DNA from: Herbidospora cretacea
GTDB lineage: Bacteria > Actinomycetota > Actinomycetes > Streptosporangiales > Streptosporangiaceae
Assembly (NCBI RefSeq): GCF_001570605.1
Contig: NZ_BBXG01000009.1
Location: forward strand, 1-64,000
Length of the DNA stretch: 64,000 bases
Direction of reading: 5' to 3'
A program made the position numbers and the translations under genes. Each line of letters opens with the position of its first letter. Positions within the stretch are counted from its first letter, which is position 1. Under the pieces are notes generated by a model, which saw only the letters and a program-made list of their open reading frames with translations, made no database searches and was not told the origin of the DNA. Shown here in pieces: positions 16,415-25,762 of the stretch.

Positions 16415-16825
16415 ATGAGTTTGCTGTGGGAATTCGTTCGCGCCCATCAGACCCTGGTGGCAGGTGCCTTCGCTGGGGTAAGCGCTGGAATCGCCGGGCT
16501 AGTCCTGATCGGTACTAGGCATGACCGGCGGGAGCGGCGGGACCTTGTCTCGGCCGACCGGTTCGAGGCGGCAGAGAAGGTCTTGATGAAGGCCTCGGAG
16601 ATGGCCCTAGCGGCCAGACGCGGCGTTCATCCTCACGAGGATTGCGCCCTGCACGATCACATCCTGGGATTGGTCCGCCGCCTGCGGCAGCATCCGCGAG
16701 GCAAGGCGCTGGCACGCGCGTTGGAGAAGGTTCACCACACGATGGACATGCCTCACAGTGCCGCCGAGCTTGATCTGGACAGGTACGCCGAGCTGCTGTC
16801 CCGGCAGACCGGGCCCAGAAGCTAG
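16415..16825 (+). CDS. Small membrane-anchored protein of unknown function
   Basis: The ATG at 16415 is taken rather than the GTG at 16409. The 136-aa product has one N-terminal membrane helix (about residues 14-34, LVAGAFAGVSAGIAGLVLIG) followed by a basic, helical cytosolic part. The latter includes HPHEDCALHDHILGLVRRL and other His-containing helices. No family is recognised. It precedes the HEPN gene by 300 bp on the same strand at the edge of the defence island, so a defence role is possible but unproven. Confidence 0.5.
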   Translation: MSLLWEFVRAHQTLVAGAFAGVSAGIAGLVLIGTRHDRRERRDLVSADRFEAAEKVLMKASEMALAARRGVHPHEDCALHDHILGLVRRLRQHPRGKALARALEKVHHTMDMPHSAAELDLDRYAELLSRQTGPRS

Positions 16826-17125
16826 TGGATATATGCCGGCCGGGCGTCGGGAGGAGTAAGCGGGCGGTGCGCTGCTGCACCTGAACCCCGAAAGAACCGC
16901 GCCCTGGCGGCGCTACCGCCCAGAAGATTCGCATCGGATACCGGGTTGAGGAACCCCAGGCAAACCGATTCGATTGGTCCCACTTCCTGAGATTCGAATC
17001 CGTGCGGCCGTCGGGACTCGGCGCCGAATCCACCTGCGCGGGGCCGATCGCTCTGGCATCCTGATGGGCTCGTCTTCTAGCGAGCCCCGATGCTCGGGCT
17101 TTCCCAGCGAACAGGAGCTTGCACC
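16826..17125. other. Intergenic stretch upstream of the HEPN gene
   Basis: The 300 bp carry no gene. AGGAG at about 17113 is the ribosome site of the gene that follows. Confidence 0.4.
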
Positions 17126-18490
17126 ATGGCGATCCGCTACGACGACATGCACGAAATCACCGGTGCACTGATGATCGCGGTGCTAGAGGAACTGACCGTT
17201 GCCGGGCAGGCGCCCGTGTTCGCTGAGTACGTCGGTCAGGACGGTTGGTCGCGGAGTAGCCAAGAGACGCTGATGGTGATTCGACGCCAGCGATGGCGGC
17301 ACCCCATGGCGCTGTCCAGCCCGTACTGGTGGGAGCAACTTCCCCAGATGCGGGCTTTCCGCACCGTGCTGGCCAGTCATCCCGAGTTGTCCAGCAGAGT
17401 TGACACTCTGATCGGGTTCGACTTCTCGGCCCAGAGGCGGGACCTGCAGCAACTCCTGATCGTGGACTTGCTGACGCCGCTGGTGGAGGCGGCCCGTGAC
17501 TACGTCTTCGACCGTACGGTCTTCGACGTGGCTTACGAGCGGGTGGAGGCAGGTCTCCTCGCGGAGAATGTTCGGTGGTCGCAGATTGTGCCGCTTCTCG
17601 GCTTCGACATGGCGCAGCGGCTTCAGGTCGACCTGGGGGACGGGTTGGTCATCCGGCTGATGACCGACGTCGAACTGTCGGCGGCTGTCCAAGCTGGCCT
17701 GCCTGACCAGGCGAGCTTCGGGACCCTGAGCCGCGAGGTGTCGCGGCTGTATCAGTGCGCCGTGATCAAGGTGACCACCTACCCGATTCGCGCAGGAGAG
17801 ACGGTTGATCACGTCGTTAGACCAGCGTCTATCGCTGATGACGCGTCGCGAGTCCAGATCGCCCTGCGGTTGGTCTGCGGGGGGTCGGTCACCACAGGCC
17901 GGCTGCTGGAGATGCAGCATCCCGATGACTTCCCCGCCACTCATGGGTATTCGGTTTCGCGTAGTTGGAGTGACGCGCCTGACCTGGACCGGCCAACCCT
18001 CCTTCTCGATCCGGTCCAGGTCACAGCGGTACAGCGGATGATGGTGATGCTCGCCGATCCGGCGATCACGGGTAACCGGCCGCTTCAGCTGGCGATCCGT
18101 CGGCTGATGTGGGGGGGTTCTCGCGATCAACCTGAAGATCGCCTTATCGATCTGACGATCGCCGCAGAGGCACTGTTTATCCACGGTAAAGGGAGTGGCG
18201 GAAAAGGGGGCAAGAGTGCGCCGATTGCTGCGGGTGCGGAAGCGCTGCTCGCTGGAGACCACGAGCTTGGCGTACCTGCCGCTGAAATTTCCTCGTTTGT
18301 CACCCACGCGTACAAGCGCCGAAATCATGAAGTCCATGCAGACCCCGGCACCTTCTGGCCGCTCAACCTTCTCGACGGCTCCCAGGCGCCGGACCTTCGA
18401 TCTATGGTTAACGATCTAGAGCGATTGATATGTCGCGCCGTGGCTTTGACGATCCACCGGTCAGCCACTTCTCTCCAGCTTTCACCGTGA
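17126..18490 (+). CDS. Apea-like HEPN domain protein, probable defence effector
   Basis: ATG 17126 follows AGGAG with good spacing; a frame from 17090 lacks a site. The 454-aa protein has a long N-terminal region of no known family. A C-terminal domain then reads DLTIAAEALFIHG and FVTHAYKRRNHEVHAD, with Arg399-x4-His404. This is the catalytic pattern of Apea-type HEPN domains, which are mostly RNases used in abortive infection or toxin systems. It is convergent with the HamA-HamB-Ymh operon, whose last gene also has a HEPN motif. It may be an independent effector or the fourth part of that island. Confidence 0.7.
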   Translation: MAIRYDDMHEITGALMIAVLEELTVAGQAPVFAEYVGQDGWSRSSQETLMVIRRQRWRHPMALSSPYWWEQLPQMRAFRTVLASHPELSSRVDTLIGFDFSAQRRDLQQLLIVDLLTPLVEAARDYVFDRTVFDVAYERVEAGLLAENVRWSQIVPLLGFDMAQRLQVDLGDGLVIRLMTDVELSAAVQAGLPDQASFGTLSREVSRLYQCAVIKVTTYPIRAGETVDHVVRPASIADDASRVQIALRLVCGGSVTTGRLLEMQHPDDFPATHGYSVSRSWSDAPDLDRPTLLLDPVQVTAVQRMMVMLADPAITGNRPLQLAIRRLMWGGSRDQPEDRLIDLTIAAEALFIHGKGSGGKGGKSAPIAAGAEALLAGDHELGVPAAEISSFVTHAYKRRNHEVHADPGTFWPLNLLDGSQAPDLRSMVNDLERLICRAVALTIHRSATSLQLSP

Positions 18491-18675
18491 CGTATTCCCG
18501 CAGGCAACACTTCGGCGGTCGGCGGGTCAGGTGCTCGGCGAGCAGACACAGGCCTCCCCATCCCACATCGACGCACGTCGCGGTTGCGGTGATCGTCATG
18601 GCCGCGTGCTGGTGGTAGATGACCGAGGTGCCGGGCTGCGGCCTTGAACCGCGTCGGCAGAACCCATCGATGTTC

Positions 18676-19518
18676 TCAAGGACGAATGCTCGCGGTGTCC
18701 AGGCGTCGGTGCAGCATCGATATCAAGGTCAGCACGTCGAGGGCGTCTGATCTAGAGGTGGCCCAGAGGACCTTTGGCGCGTGAGCGGTTGGATTGCGAA
18801 AGGTACTGAACAGGCCCTTCATCAGCATCACCAAGCCGTTCTGTTCCGATCGTTCCCACTCGGTCGCCAACGTGTTAAAAGCAATACGCGGACCTTGTCC
18901 GATAGAGCACGTCTTGTCCACAAGGCTAGAGCCGTCGCCGTGCTCACCGGTTAGAGTTCGCAGCTTGTCAGCCACACTCTTTGAAGCCTCTAGTACAGCG
19001 TGAAAGTAGTTACGCTGCAGCAACTCAGCACGGCAAAAGTGCAGAACGTCAGGATGGACGTTGCGTCGGTTCAACTCTGCACGTAGGTCATCTGCACGCT
19101 GCTGCGCTTCTGCCACGGTGGTGGCGGCCGTGGTACGAGCGACCTTGCCGTCGTCCCGGACTTTGTAGCCGCTGTAGAGAAGACTTTCGTTGACTGCGGT
19201 TCGCACTTGTTCGAAGGCAGGGCCAGATGTGAAACGAACCGGTCGCATCACCTCGCCAACGAGGCGCAGCATGGCGTTGCCATCCCCTTGCCGGTTCTGT
19301 CGATCGGCGACAGCGTTGAACAACCGCTTCCACTTGGTTTGCCCCTCACTGTTGGGGGGTTCGGTGACTTTGAGTGGAGCGATGAGGTTGGGGATCTGCG
19401 TTCCCGTTACCGCATCGGCCAGTGCTTTGCAGATCTGCTCTACCGAAGCGGCAGGGAATGGCGCGGGAGGGGGGTGTGCTGTCTGAGACATGGCATCCAT
19501 GGTCCTCGTATGCTCCAT
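18676..19518 (-). CDS. TIGR02391/Hypoth_Ymh family HEPN protein
   Basis: This 280-aa protein has a C-terminal domain matching the Ymh family: YFHAVLEASKSVADKLRTL, GDGSSLVDK, GLVMLMKGLFSTFRNPTAHA and LTLISMLHRRLD. Arg241 and His246 form the R-x4-H HEPN motif. The N-terminal third is poorly conserved. It starts 43 bp after the helicase stop on the same strand and so is probably the third gene of the Hachiman-type operon. Such proteins occur near many restriction and defence genes; an RNase role is inferred from the fold. Several ATGs (19518, 19500, 19491) could be the start. Confidence 0.72.
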   Translation of the reverse strand: MEHTRTMDAMSQTAHPPPAPFPAASVEQICKALADAVTGTQIPNLIAPLKVTEPPNSEGQTKWKRLFNAVADRQNRQGDGNAMLRLVGEVMRPVRFTSGPAFEQVRTAVNESLLYSGYKVRDDGKVARTTAATTVAEAQQRADDLRAELNRRNVHPDVLHFCRAELLQRNYFHAVLEASKSVADKLRTLTGEHGDGSSLVDKTCSIGQGPRIAFNTLATEWERSEQNGLVMLMKGLFSTFRNPTAHAPKVLWATSRSDALDVLTLISMLHRRLDTASIRP

Positions 19519-19560
19519 GGAACGCTACCGATTTGCTCGGGCTGTATTTTGTTGCTCAGG

Positions 19561-22500
19561 CTAACGTGCTCGCTGTGTTACTTCTAAAGCTCTGATGATC
19601 TGATCTTGTTCGGGCGTCGTGACCCCGGGGATTGCACCTTCGGCCAGTTCCTTGAATCGGCCAAAGGCCCAGCGTTGCAGTTCATCGTCGGCTTGTCCTT
19701 CTGGCGGTGACAGGATTCCGTTGAGCGTATGCGCTGCGGTGCGAGTGCGGACGCCCGCGCGTATCCACGCGAGTACCTCCGGGGTATCAGCTCCAGAGCG
19801 GATGGCGAGTGGCAGTAGGTTCAGCGCTCGCATGCTCTCGTCCGGCAGGTTCCACAGGCTGTCTGGCTCGTGTTCATTGCCGTTAGTGACGATAGCTACC
19901 AGGGAGCCGGCAATGAGCGAAAGTCCAAAGCGGAAACCATTGCTGACGATAGCAATGACTCGTGGTAGCGGATCTAGTACACCACGGCGACTGTTATTTT
20001 TCACTGCCGCGGGATGAGTCTCGATAGCTACGTCAATTAAAGGCTTTCCAGCCATCCATGCCTTAAGTGTCCGACTGTATGCTTTCCAGCCAACCTGGCG
20101 ATCGGAAGAACTGGTCTCATAAATATCGGCAAGGCGGCTGGATCCATAAGAATTCTTCGGCAGGATGCGTTCGAGTTGTTCGGGGGGAAGCGTATTGAGT
20201 ACGTGGAGCAAGAGGTCTGCCCAAAGGGAAATCTTGTTAGGGGTTGGGCCTTCCGCGAGTCGCGCTCGTAGCTCTATATAGATCGATACTGTCTCGGGCA
20301 GCGGAAGACCAGATTGATGAGCTGCGAGTGACAGCCAAGATGGCACGCCAGCGCGCTGGATGTAGTCCTGCCCGGCTGCCTCAATGGAACCGGCGATTTC
20401 CTCAGCACGAGAGCGGGCGTTTGCTCGATGTGCCGCCCATGTCTTGCCGATGATGCCTTGTGCATCACTCTCGTTGCCCCCTGCGAATGACAGGAAGCTG
20501 AAGGCAACCTGTTCTGCGCTGGACATCGCCTCTACGCCGAAGTCGTCGGACAGCGCATTGGTTATAAGCCCGTCCAGTGAACTTCGGAGAGCGGAAGATG
20601 CATCCTCGTCTTGCAGGAACTCGGCTTGACGGACCGCCCGTCTGGCATCTTCGGCGGAATCTAGCACTACAAGTTTATTCGGCACCACTATCGCCATGGA
20701 CCTTGGTGCAACGTGCGCCCTGCCCGCTCGACCGATGGCATTCAGCAGCTGGGAGCGGGCTCGGTTCTTCTTCTGCTGCTCGTCGGCCTGGTCGTCGTAG
20801 CCAATGTCAGTGCCGCCAATAATGACAGCAGTTGCTGGCATATTAAGCCCTTGTGCCATTGTGCCAGTCGCGAACATGGCGGTAGCGATGTTCTTGTCGA
20901 AGGCGATTTCGCTGGCTCGTTGTTCTTCGCTGAGTAGTGCACTGGTATGGACTGCAACGCCCTTCCTCAGCGCGGGCCTCAAGGCGGACTCTGTGCCCAA
21001 TTCTAGTTCCGCAAGGACAAGGAAGGCCTCGACTGTTTCACCAAGAGCGAGTGATGCGTCTCTGAAGCCAGGTATTTCGATTGCCGCCAAGAAGCTGTCG
21101 TGCTTGCTGCGGGGAAGGAAAGCCAATACCTTTTCGCCCTCTTCCCCAAGTTGCTGTGCGATTGCAGTGGTAGCCGGCCTGCAATATCCTTTGCTGTCGA
21201 ATGTTTTCGCACGACGAATTTTCAGAGGAAAACGAATGTCGGTGCTCACTACACAGTAATCTTCTTTGATGGTGCTCCGCCAGGCTCCCTGGAGCCCGGC
21301 AAGCAGGTCCACTGGTGCCAAGAATCGCTCGTTCTTGCGGTGCGGTCCGTAGCCTGCGAGGCGCGCATACGCTTCGGCGGCGGCAGTGTTACGGCGTTGC
21401 CGATCGACTCCGGCTATCGCCCGCAGCGTTCTCGTTGGCCGCCACGGCGCGTCCACCACGATGGAAGGTGAAAGTGTGGCGGCCTGGAGCCATGTGGCAA
21501 GTTCATCAGGGTTCGACACAAGTGCCGACATCAGCATTATCCGGGCCTGGGGAGCACGGTTCATCACTTCGGCGAGAACGAGTTCGGCGATCATTCCACG
21601 GCCATTGAGCTCGCCAAGAAGATGGGCCTCATCGAGGACGCACATTGCTAGTTGGTGGAATGCTTCGGGGTTCTGTCTCAGCGCCAACGAGCACTTTTCC
21701 GGCGTCATCACCAGCACCTGACGATTGTCAATCTCGGTGAAGGATTCGCCGGTAAGTTGAGTATATTCAGCGCCACCGACGAACTCGCGAACAGCAGTCG
21801 GGCCGAATACATCTGCGGTGTGCCTGCGGATCTGCCCCACGAGCGCGTTGGTGGGGGCAAGGTAGAGCACCCATCCTCTGCACAACGCCTGGCCGACAGC
21901 CAGTTCCGCTACTGATGACTTCCCTGAGCCGGTGGGCACCGAGACCACGGCATGCGCGCTGGGTCCGGGTAGGGCTTGGTCCGCATAGCTTTGGGCTGCA
22001 GGCCACAGAAGCGGTCTGGACGCGGCGCGTTTACGCTGATAGGCGACAAAGCGCCCATCGTCGTCTGGTGGTGGCGGCACGTTCCGTAGTGCGCGACTGG
22101 CGGTGCCTTCGCAGGCTGTTGCCAGTAGTAGGAGCAGATGGTGCAAGTCGGGGTGAGCCGCAGGTCTTGCCCGATCGCTTGAGCGATCCTCCAACTGTCC
22201 GGCCAGTGTCCGCAACGCGGCGCCGGATTCAGGGTTGTCCTGTCGACCAAACGTTAGCCAGTCCAGATGCTCGGCTACATGAGTGCCGATTCGTCGCCAG
22301 ATCTCGTGCCGGACAGCGGTTCTCAACGGGGCCAGAGGGTCCGCTGTAGGCGGTTCGCGTTCGGTGGGGGTATTGGCGAGGCGAAGCAGGTTGAGGATCT
22401 TATCCAGGGCCCACTGGCTGATCTGGCGCTCCGGATCTTCGAGAGCGTCTGGCGGCTCACCCAGCTCACTGATAGCTAAGGCGGCGTTAGCGTCATAGCC

Positions 22501-22872
22501 GGCGATGAGGTAGAGCAGTCCCGACTCAATCTGCTCGAACCGCCGCACGGACCCAAAGATCCAGTACTGCTCCTCCTGTTCTGTGGACGGCTCAAGCTCG
22601 TGCGCAACCATGATCGCTTCAGCGGCGACGAATCCACACGCCTGAACAGTGCCGAACTCCAATTCCGGTCGCAGGATGGCATGTACCTCCAACGCGGTCG
22701 CTAGTCGGCGCAAGTCGTCAGCAAGAGTGACATCGGCCTGGCGGTCAATACCGAGGCGGGAGTCTTTCGCTTCCAGCCACGCGAGGGTCAGCATGCGGCG
22801 GATCTCAGCAACCGTAAGGCCTTCGACAGACGGCAGCGCCTGCAGCAGGACCTCGATACCACGGTTGAACAT
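19561..22872 (-). CDS. hamB: Superfamily 2 helicase, HamB of a Hachiman-type defence system
   Basis: The 1103-aa protein is a Ski2/Hel308-like helicase. It has Walker A PTGSGKSS (313-320), motif Ia YLAPTNALVGQI, DEAH at 414-417, motif III LMSALVSNP and motif VI QLLNAIGRAGRAH. The N-terminal 280 residues are helical and specific to the family. The start ATG 22872 shares its A with the TGA of the upstream nuclease gene (TGATG), so the two are translationally coupled. In Hachiman, HamB senses or translocates on DNA and restrains or releases the HamA nuclease. The match rests on domain order and size. Confidence 0.78.
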   Translation of the reverse strand: MFNRGIEVLLQALPSVEGLTVAEIRRMLTLAWLEAKDSRLGIDRQADVTLADDLRRLATALEVHAILRPELEFGTVQACGFVAAEAIMVAHELEPSTEQEEQYWIFGSVRRFEQIESGLLYLIAGYDANAALAISELGEPPDALEDPERQISQWALDKILNLLRLANTPTEREPPTADPLAPLRTAVRHEIWRRIGTHVAEHLDWLTFGRQDNPESGAALRTLAGQLEDRSSDRARPAAHPDLHHLLLLLATACEGTASRALRNVPPPPDDDGRFVAYQRKRAASRPLLWPAAQSYADQALPGPSAHAVVSVPTGSGKSSVAELAVGQALCRGWVLYLAPTNALVGQIRRHTADVFGPTAVREFVGGAEYTQLTGESFTEIDNRQVLVMTPEKCSLALRQNPEAFHQLAMCVLDEAHLLGELNGRGMIAELVLAEVMNRAPQARIMLMSALVSNPDELATWLQAATLSPSIVVDAPWRPTRTLRAIAGVDRQRRNTAAAEAYARLAGYGPHRKNERFLAPVDLLAGLQGAWRSTIKEDYCVVSTDIRFPLKIRRAKTFDSKGYCRPATTAIAQQLGEEGEKVLAFLPRSKHDSFLAAIEIPGFRDASLALGETVEAFLVLAELELGTESALRPALRKGVAVHTSALLSEEQRASEIAFDKNIATAMFATGTMAQGLNMPATAVIIGGTDIGYDDQADEQQKKNRARSQLLNAIGRAGRAHVAPRSMAIVVPNKLVVLDSAEDARRAVRQAEFLQDEDASSALRSSLDGLITNALSDDFGVEAMSSAEQVAFSFLSFAGGNESDAQGIIGKTWAAHRANARSRAEEIAGSIEAAGQDYIQRAGVPSWLSLAAHQSGLPLPETVSIYIELRARLAEGPTPNKISLWADLLLHVLNTLPPEQLERILPKNSYGSSRLADIYETSSSDRQVGWKAYSRTLKAWMAGKPLIDVAIETHPAAVKNNSRRGVLDPLPRVIAIVSNGFRFGLSLIAGSLVAIVTNGNEHEPDSLWNLPDESMRALNLLPLAIRSGADTPEVLAWIRAGVRTRTAAHTLNGILSPPEGQADDELQRWAFGRFKELAEGAIPGVTTPEQDQIIRALEVTQRAR

Positions 22873-23756
22873 CAGACAACCACCTCCTCCACCGCGGCCC
22901 GCATCGCGTCTGCCACCGCGTCGAAGAACGCGTGAAACCCGGACAGCCTCACCACGATCACCCTGCGGCGTTCCAATGGCTGACCGAGCTTGGCAAGCGT
23001 CGGCCGTTCGCGGAGGAAGTCATATTCGTCTTGGTACACGATCATGGGGAGGTAGGAGGCGTTGTCCGTCCACAAGGCGTCTTTTACCTGGTCCTGGAGG
23101 TGGGAGGGCAGCACGTACCGGAATGCACTCAGCTTGGCCCTCAAATCTGGGCCGTGCACGCCCCGCTCGACCTCGACAAACAGCTTGATAGCCTCACCAA
23201 GATTCTTGCTGGCGTATGAGCAGGTCGTCTTGTTCTCACCGATCGCCACGCCCAGAACGTCCGCTTGGACGTACATCCCCACCGAGTCCAGACCTTGACG
23301 AGTGGGCGTTTGATGAACCTCCGCCAGGGCGCAGATCTGGCCGTCCACGCACGTTGTCTTGTGACGAGCGCTCAGCATCAACAGAGCGTGACCGACGCCT
23401 TCCCCCATCCAGGCATTGCGACGCATATCCCGGAACAACTCGTCCTCTTCGGTCGGAAAATCGTTCGATTTTCCGATCAGCGACAGGACCGTGCGACGCA
23501 TCTCCTCACGTCGGTCAACACCGCGCGCGAGCAACTGCTCTGACAACTGAGCATCAATACCTACAGCCCCGGCAAGAGCCCCGACGAGATAACGACCAAA
23601 GGCGGCTGGTGCCGATGACTGCTCAACCCCGGTAACTGTAACGACGACATGGCTGGGACCACGCACGGCTGGCGAGAACTGGACGACCTGCCCAAGGTGA
23701 TCAAGGGCCGCCTCCAAGATGTCAATGGGCGCCACGACCTGGACACTCACGGACAT
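22872..23756 (-). CDS. hamA: DUF1837-like nuclease, HamA of a Hachiman-type defence system
   Basis: ATG 23756 follows GAGGGGAGG. The 294-aa protein has RRNAWMGEGVGHALL (113-126), GLDSVGMYVQADVLGVAIGE (155-174) and then NK. This gives Asp157 and Glu174-x-Lys176 as a PD-(D/E)xK active site as in DUF1837. A helix (NLGEAIKLFVEVERG) follows. HamA degrades DNA when released by its helicase partner. It is the first gene of the operon; an ISL3 insertion ends about 215 bp upstream and may have changed its promoter. A related AbpA-type protein is the main alternative. Confidence 0.7.
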   Translation of the reverse strand: MSVSVQVVAPIDILEAALDHLGQVVQFSPAVRGPSHVVVTVTGVEQSSAPAAFGRYLVGALAGAVGIDAQLSEQLLARGVDRREEMRRTVLSLIGKSNDFPTEEDELFRDMRRNAWMGEGVGHALLMLSARHKTTCVDGQICALAEVHQTPTRQGLDSVGMYVQADVLGVAIGENKTTCSYASKNLGEAIKLFVEVERGVHGPDLRAKLSAFRYVLPSHLQDQVKDALWTDNASYLPMIVYQDEYDFLRERPTLAKLGQPLERRRVIVVRLSGFHAFFDAVADAMRAAVEEVVV

Positions 23757-23971
23757 TGCCTCCCCTCACTTCAACCCCATCCGGGACAGGGCGCCGGCAC
23801 GCGATTGACCGCGCTCTGCTGTTCAGGGGTCGCGTATACGTTGGGGAGCCGAACGACCGCAAGATCTCACGCTATTGCATCGCTCCAGCCCTGCCGACAG
23901 GTTTCGCCCAAACTGCCCACTTTTCTGCATGTCGGCCGATGAGGGACTGTAAGACACACACGACAACGACG

Positions 23972-25595
23972 AACGGCTCTGTCTCTCTTTCGGTGGTGGC
24001 GGAGCGTTAGGCCAAGAGGATGCGGTGGCGGAGCAGCGCGAAGCCGGCCCGGCCGTGCATCTGGCGCATGATGCGTTTGGTTTTGGTGTTGACGCCTTCG
24101 GTGCCGCCGTTGTGGAAAGGCAGGGTGACGGCCGCGCGGACGGCGTCACGGTCCTGGTCGAGGCCGCGATGAAGGCGTGCAGGTGAGGAAGATCGCAGGC
24201 CTTGGCGGTGGCGATCCACGCATCAAGACGGTCGGCGTTGCCCTCGTGTGGCCGCAGCAGATCGGCGAAGCGGCGCACGAGTTCGGCCAGGTCGATCATC
24301 TGCGGGCAGGCGGTGGTGAGGTCGTCCAGCAGGCGGCGGTGCTCGTCGTTGAGGTCGCCGGGCCGGGTGAGCAGGAGCCGGGTCAGGCGGCGGGGTGAGA
24401 TGGGCGGTCGGTCGGCTTCGACCCGTCCCTGGGTGATGTAGCGGTAGAGAAGGTTGAAGCTGCCCGGGTAGCCCAGGGCCTTGATCTCGTTGAACAGATG
24501 CGAGACGGGGACGGCGGGATCGGCCGATCGGCGGCGCCGTAGATGGTCGCGGTAGGGGTCGACGAGGGTGGGCCGGTATTGCGGGGCGCGTTGCAGGCGT
24601 TCGGGTTCGCCTGCGCGGGCGTAGCGTTTGACGGTGTTGAGGGAGATGTTCAGGCGGCGGGCGCATTCCAGCAGGCCGACGCCTTTGCCGAGCAGGTCAT
24701 GGATGTGATGCCAGCGCTCGCGGGTGGTGGTGGCGCGCCGGCCGTCCTGCAGGGGCGGTCCGGCCGTGGCCCAGCAGGAACTGTGTGCGGCCACTTCTTT
24801 CCCGGCGGCCTGGCCGAGGTTGTGCCACAGATGCCAGCGGTCGCTGACCTGGACGGCGTCCGGCAGCGCGCGGCGCACGGCCTCGGCGTAGGCGCCTGAG
24901 CCGTCCCGGCACACCACCTGCACCCCGGGATGGGCACGAAGCCAGGCCTCCAAGACATCGGCGGTGCGGCCAGGCAGAACATCAACGCGCCGGCGTGTCT
25001 CGGCGTCGATGAGCACGGTGGCGTATCGGTGACGCCGGCGCAGAGCGAAGTCATCCACGCCGAGCACCCGCGGCACCCGGGGCTGAGGTGTGGGCAGACG
25101 CAGCAGAAGGCGCAGCGCGGTGTGCCGGGACAGGACGACGGCCAGCGCGGATAAGGCGCGCACGCCGGCTCGTCCGGCCAGTTCACGGACCACCGCACCG
25201 ATCTGCGAGGTCAGACGTGGTGTGCGCCGCTGGTAACGCTCCAGCACACCGGGCAGTTGTTCACGGAAGGTCCGGCGGCAGCCGCGCGTCGGGCAGACCA
25301 GGCGGCGGATCCGCACCACCACCAGCACCTGGCGTGCGTCGACCGGGACATCGGCAACGGTCCGGTCGTGATAGGCGTGGACTTGCGTTGTCGCAGCTCC
25401 GCACGCCGAGCAGGCGACCGGCCTGTCCGGGGTCTGCGCCCGCACTCGGATCCGCTCGCCCTCGTCCACGACGTTCTTCACCACCAGTGGCGACAATCCC
25501 GAGAACACCACGCCGACCAGCTCATCAAGATCAATCACGACTCACTGTGACGCAGCCAGACGTTTCGTCACCACCGAATCTGCGACAGAGCCGTT
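23972..25595. mobile_element. ISL3-family insertion sequence
   Basis: The ends are inverted repeats. GAACGGCTCTGTC followed by TTCGGTGGTG lies at 23971-23996, and its complement CACCACCGAA followed by GACAGAGCCGTTC lies at about 25570-25595. One transposase gene fills the element. No flanking direct repeat is apparent. A partial copy of its ends lies at 47420-47556. Confidence 0.75.
24007..25538 (-). pseudogene. ISL3 transposase with a frameshift near its 3' end
   Basis: Reading from ATG 25538, the N-terminus has a zinc-finger region (CSACGAATTQVHAYH, CPTRGCRRTF), then a DDE transposase core with VLGVDDFALRRRHRYATVL and VCRDGSGAYAEAV and the HTH-like LNISLNTVKRYARAG. At about 24163-24170 the frame breaks. 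The proper ending (GLDQDRDAVRAAVTL, NGGTEGVNTKTK, FALLRHRILLA, stop at 24007) continues in another frame, consistent with one missing base. In the unshifted frame, translation runs on to 23823 as nonsense. The last acidic residue of the core lies beyond the break, so this copy is probably inactive unless the shift is a sequencing error. Confidence 0.78.
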
Positions 25596-25762
25596 CAGGA
25601 GTGGACAGACCCCCGCTGGGAGCGGAACGGCGACGACAGTCCCAGCAGGCGATGTCGGAACCGGGCCGACTCGATTTAGATCTTCGCTGTCCGTGCATGA
25701 CCGCTGGCGTCGAGAAGTGCCGGTGGGAGAGCGTGGGGGATCCCTCCCACCGGCTGCGTTGA

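Noticed and set aside
17183-18337. 384-codon minus-strand frame
   Set aside because: It is the complement of the HEPN gene and lacks any recognisable domain.
18408-18690. Minus-strand text FVLENIDGF resembling a cytosine methyltransferase ENV motif
   Set aside because: No other methyltransferase motif accompanies it, and the frame overlaps the ends of two better-supported genes.
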